A DNA stretch of 64,000 nucleotides from Hyphomicrobiales bacterium (GTDB lineage: Bacteria; Pseudomonadota; Alphaproteobacteria; Rhizobiales; Rhizobiaceae): assembly GCA_900469955.1 (NCBI GenBank), contig UBYX01000015.1, positions 83,601 to 147,600 of the forward strand. The letters are read 5' to 3'. How positions within the stretch are numbered: position 1 is the first letter of the stretch; every line of letters starts with the position of its first letter. The position numbers and the translations under genes are program-made. A model generated the notes under the pieces. It saw only the letters and a list, made by a program, of their open reading frames with translations, did no database searches and was not told the DNA's origin. Of the stretch, positions 63,313 through 64,000 are shown in pieces.

Positions 63313-63711
63313 TTACTGGATGACCTGCACCACCGTATGGGACTGCGGATCGACGATAACGCGCTGGTTGTTCACTACCGCGTAACCGTATTTCGGATTG
63401 CTCGGAACCGGGGTCACGACCACCTTCTTCGGAAGGGGCTTGCCGACCACGATCTTTTCTTCCACCACGACGGATGTGCTCGGAGCGGGCTGTTCTTCCA
63501 CATAGGTGATGACCTCGCGCGGAGGCGGGTCGATTGCTGTGCCGGCCACGGCACCGACGACACCGCCGACTGCTGCGCCGACAGGTCCGCCGACGATCGC
63601 GCCGGTTACTGCACCGCCGGCCGCACCGTTAACAGTGCCTTGTTGCGCGCTTGCCTGAGTAGCGAAGCAAGCGGCGAGAATGGCGCAGGAAGTCAGAATA
63701 ATCTTTTTCAT
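63313..63711 (-). CDS. DUF1236 family exported protein
   Basis: This 132-aa protein has a signal peptide (MKKIILTSCAILAACFATQA, cleavage after ASA). A glycine-zipper-like segment (GAAGGAVTGAIVGGPVGAAV) follows, and a C-terminal DUF1236 domain ends with GYAVVNNQRVIVDPQSHTVV. Location is periplasmic or outer membrane, function unknown. An AAGGAG-type site and an EcfG-type promoter lie upstream, suggesting stress induction. Confidence 0.85.
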   Translation of the reverse strand: MKKIILTSCAILAACFATQASAQQGTVNGAAGGAVTGAIVGGPVGAAVGGVVGAVAGTAIDPPPREVITYVEEQPAPSTSVVVEEKIVVGKPLPKKVVVTPVPSNPKYGYAVVNNQRVIVDPQSHTVVQVIQ

Positions 63712-63744
63712 GGTTGTTCTCCTTCGTTGAGCTTCCGAGCAGAT

Positions 63745-63769
63745 AACCCTTAAACCTTCGGCCGGTTCC
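63745..63769 (-). promoter_or_regulatory. EcfG-type promoter of the DUF1236 gene
   Basis: On the minus strand GGAAC (63769-63765) and GGTT (63748-63745) are 16 bases apart, 33 bases before the ATG. The -10 differs from CGTT by one base. Bases 63770-64000 hold nothing else I can identify. Confidence 0.6.
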
Positions 63770-64000
63770 GACGCGGTTGTAACCTTTCGTAAGCGGATGA
63801 AAACTTGGGAGAGCGGCGGCGACACCCCGTGAGTGACTTTGGAGAGGAGTTTTTATCTTGGTTTGAGGGTTCGGCGCTTGTTAACGATGTCGGCTCGTGC
63901 CTGGCAAAAAAACCATGCCGAAAACGCTCATCCTATTGCCAAGTAAGGATCGGATTCTATTTGTTTTCCTGAAGCCGGGAGGTTCTTGTATGGAATACCG

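Overview
The window looks like a chromosomal segment of a Rhizobiaceae member (Agrobacterium/Rhizobium/Neorhizobium type). It is GC-rich, and its protein sequences, the dispersed palindromic repeat at the left edge, GGAAC-N16-CGTT type promoters (the signature of the alphaproteobacterial general stress sigma factor EcfG/RpoE2) and a small RNA with three CCTCCTCCC loops all fit that family. The species cannot be named from the sequence alone. Most of the window is ordinary, densely packed housekeeping sequence. I found no tRNA, rRNA, prophage, intact insertion sequence or CRISPR array.

Layout. 0-9.7 kb: recR, a MOSC protein, a LysE exporter, ybaB, dnaX and the 4.5S SRP RNA (replication/repair and secretion core), then HIT, nudC, a WYL regulator and a VOC protein, pheA-kdsB, and a membrane-anchored cytochrome c. 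9.7-19.4 kb: AEC transporter, PfkB-family (adenosine-type) kinase, SH3 protein, 2-hydroxyacid dehydrogenase, GNAT, MoeB/ThiF-like protein, recF, a noncoding element that may be a group II intron remnant, cupin-slyX, LtrA-like protein, LysE. 19.5-25.2 kb: dnaK-dnaJ and a class A penicillin-binding protein. 25.4-27.8 kb: a run of six very small genes, four with EcfG-type promoters, which I read as a general stress response islet. 27.8-34.3 kb: YbaK, an anti-Shine-Dalgarno sRNA, a cold shock protein, an M20 peptidase, a compact arsenic-type locus (an ArsR-ArsN2 fusion, an MFS exporter and a divergent cysteine-tailed DUF6428 protein), a MarR regulator and a second C-rich-loop sRNA behind a heat-shock-like promoter. 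34.4-37.4 kb: polA.

37.8-46.6 kb holds a carbon-phosphorus lyase cluster: phnG-H-I-J-K-L plus an acyltransferase, then DUF1045-phnM-phnN, all on the minus strand, with a divergent phnF regulator and a palindromic operator between phnG and phnF. Between phnI and phnJ lies a 200-base gap with two competing small ORFs. There is no phnCDE transporter and no recognisable phnP in the window. 46.7-54.4 kb: dapB-gpmA, a YrbL-like kinase, an MsbA-type exporter, two tandem paralogous lipoproteins, glk, mgsA, mepA. 54.5-61.4 kb: a complete yejABEF oligopeptide ABC importer followed by ghrA. 61.4-64 kb: a small membrane protein and a DUF1236 protein, each behind an EcfG-type promoter, flanking pncB. The last 230 bases hold nothing I can identify.

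The most interesting signals are the two sRNAs with pyrimidine-rich anti-SD loops, the EcfG islet of tiny proteins, the fused ArsR-ArsN2 regulator/enzyme, the hidden membrane peptide between phnI and phnJ, and the structured noncoding element upstream of recF.
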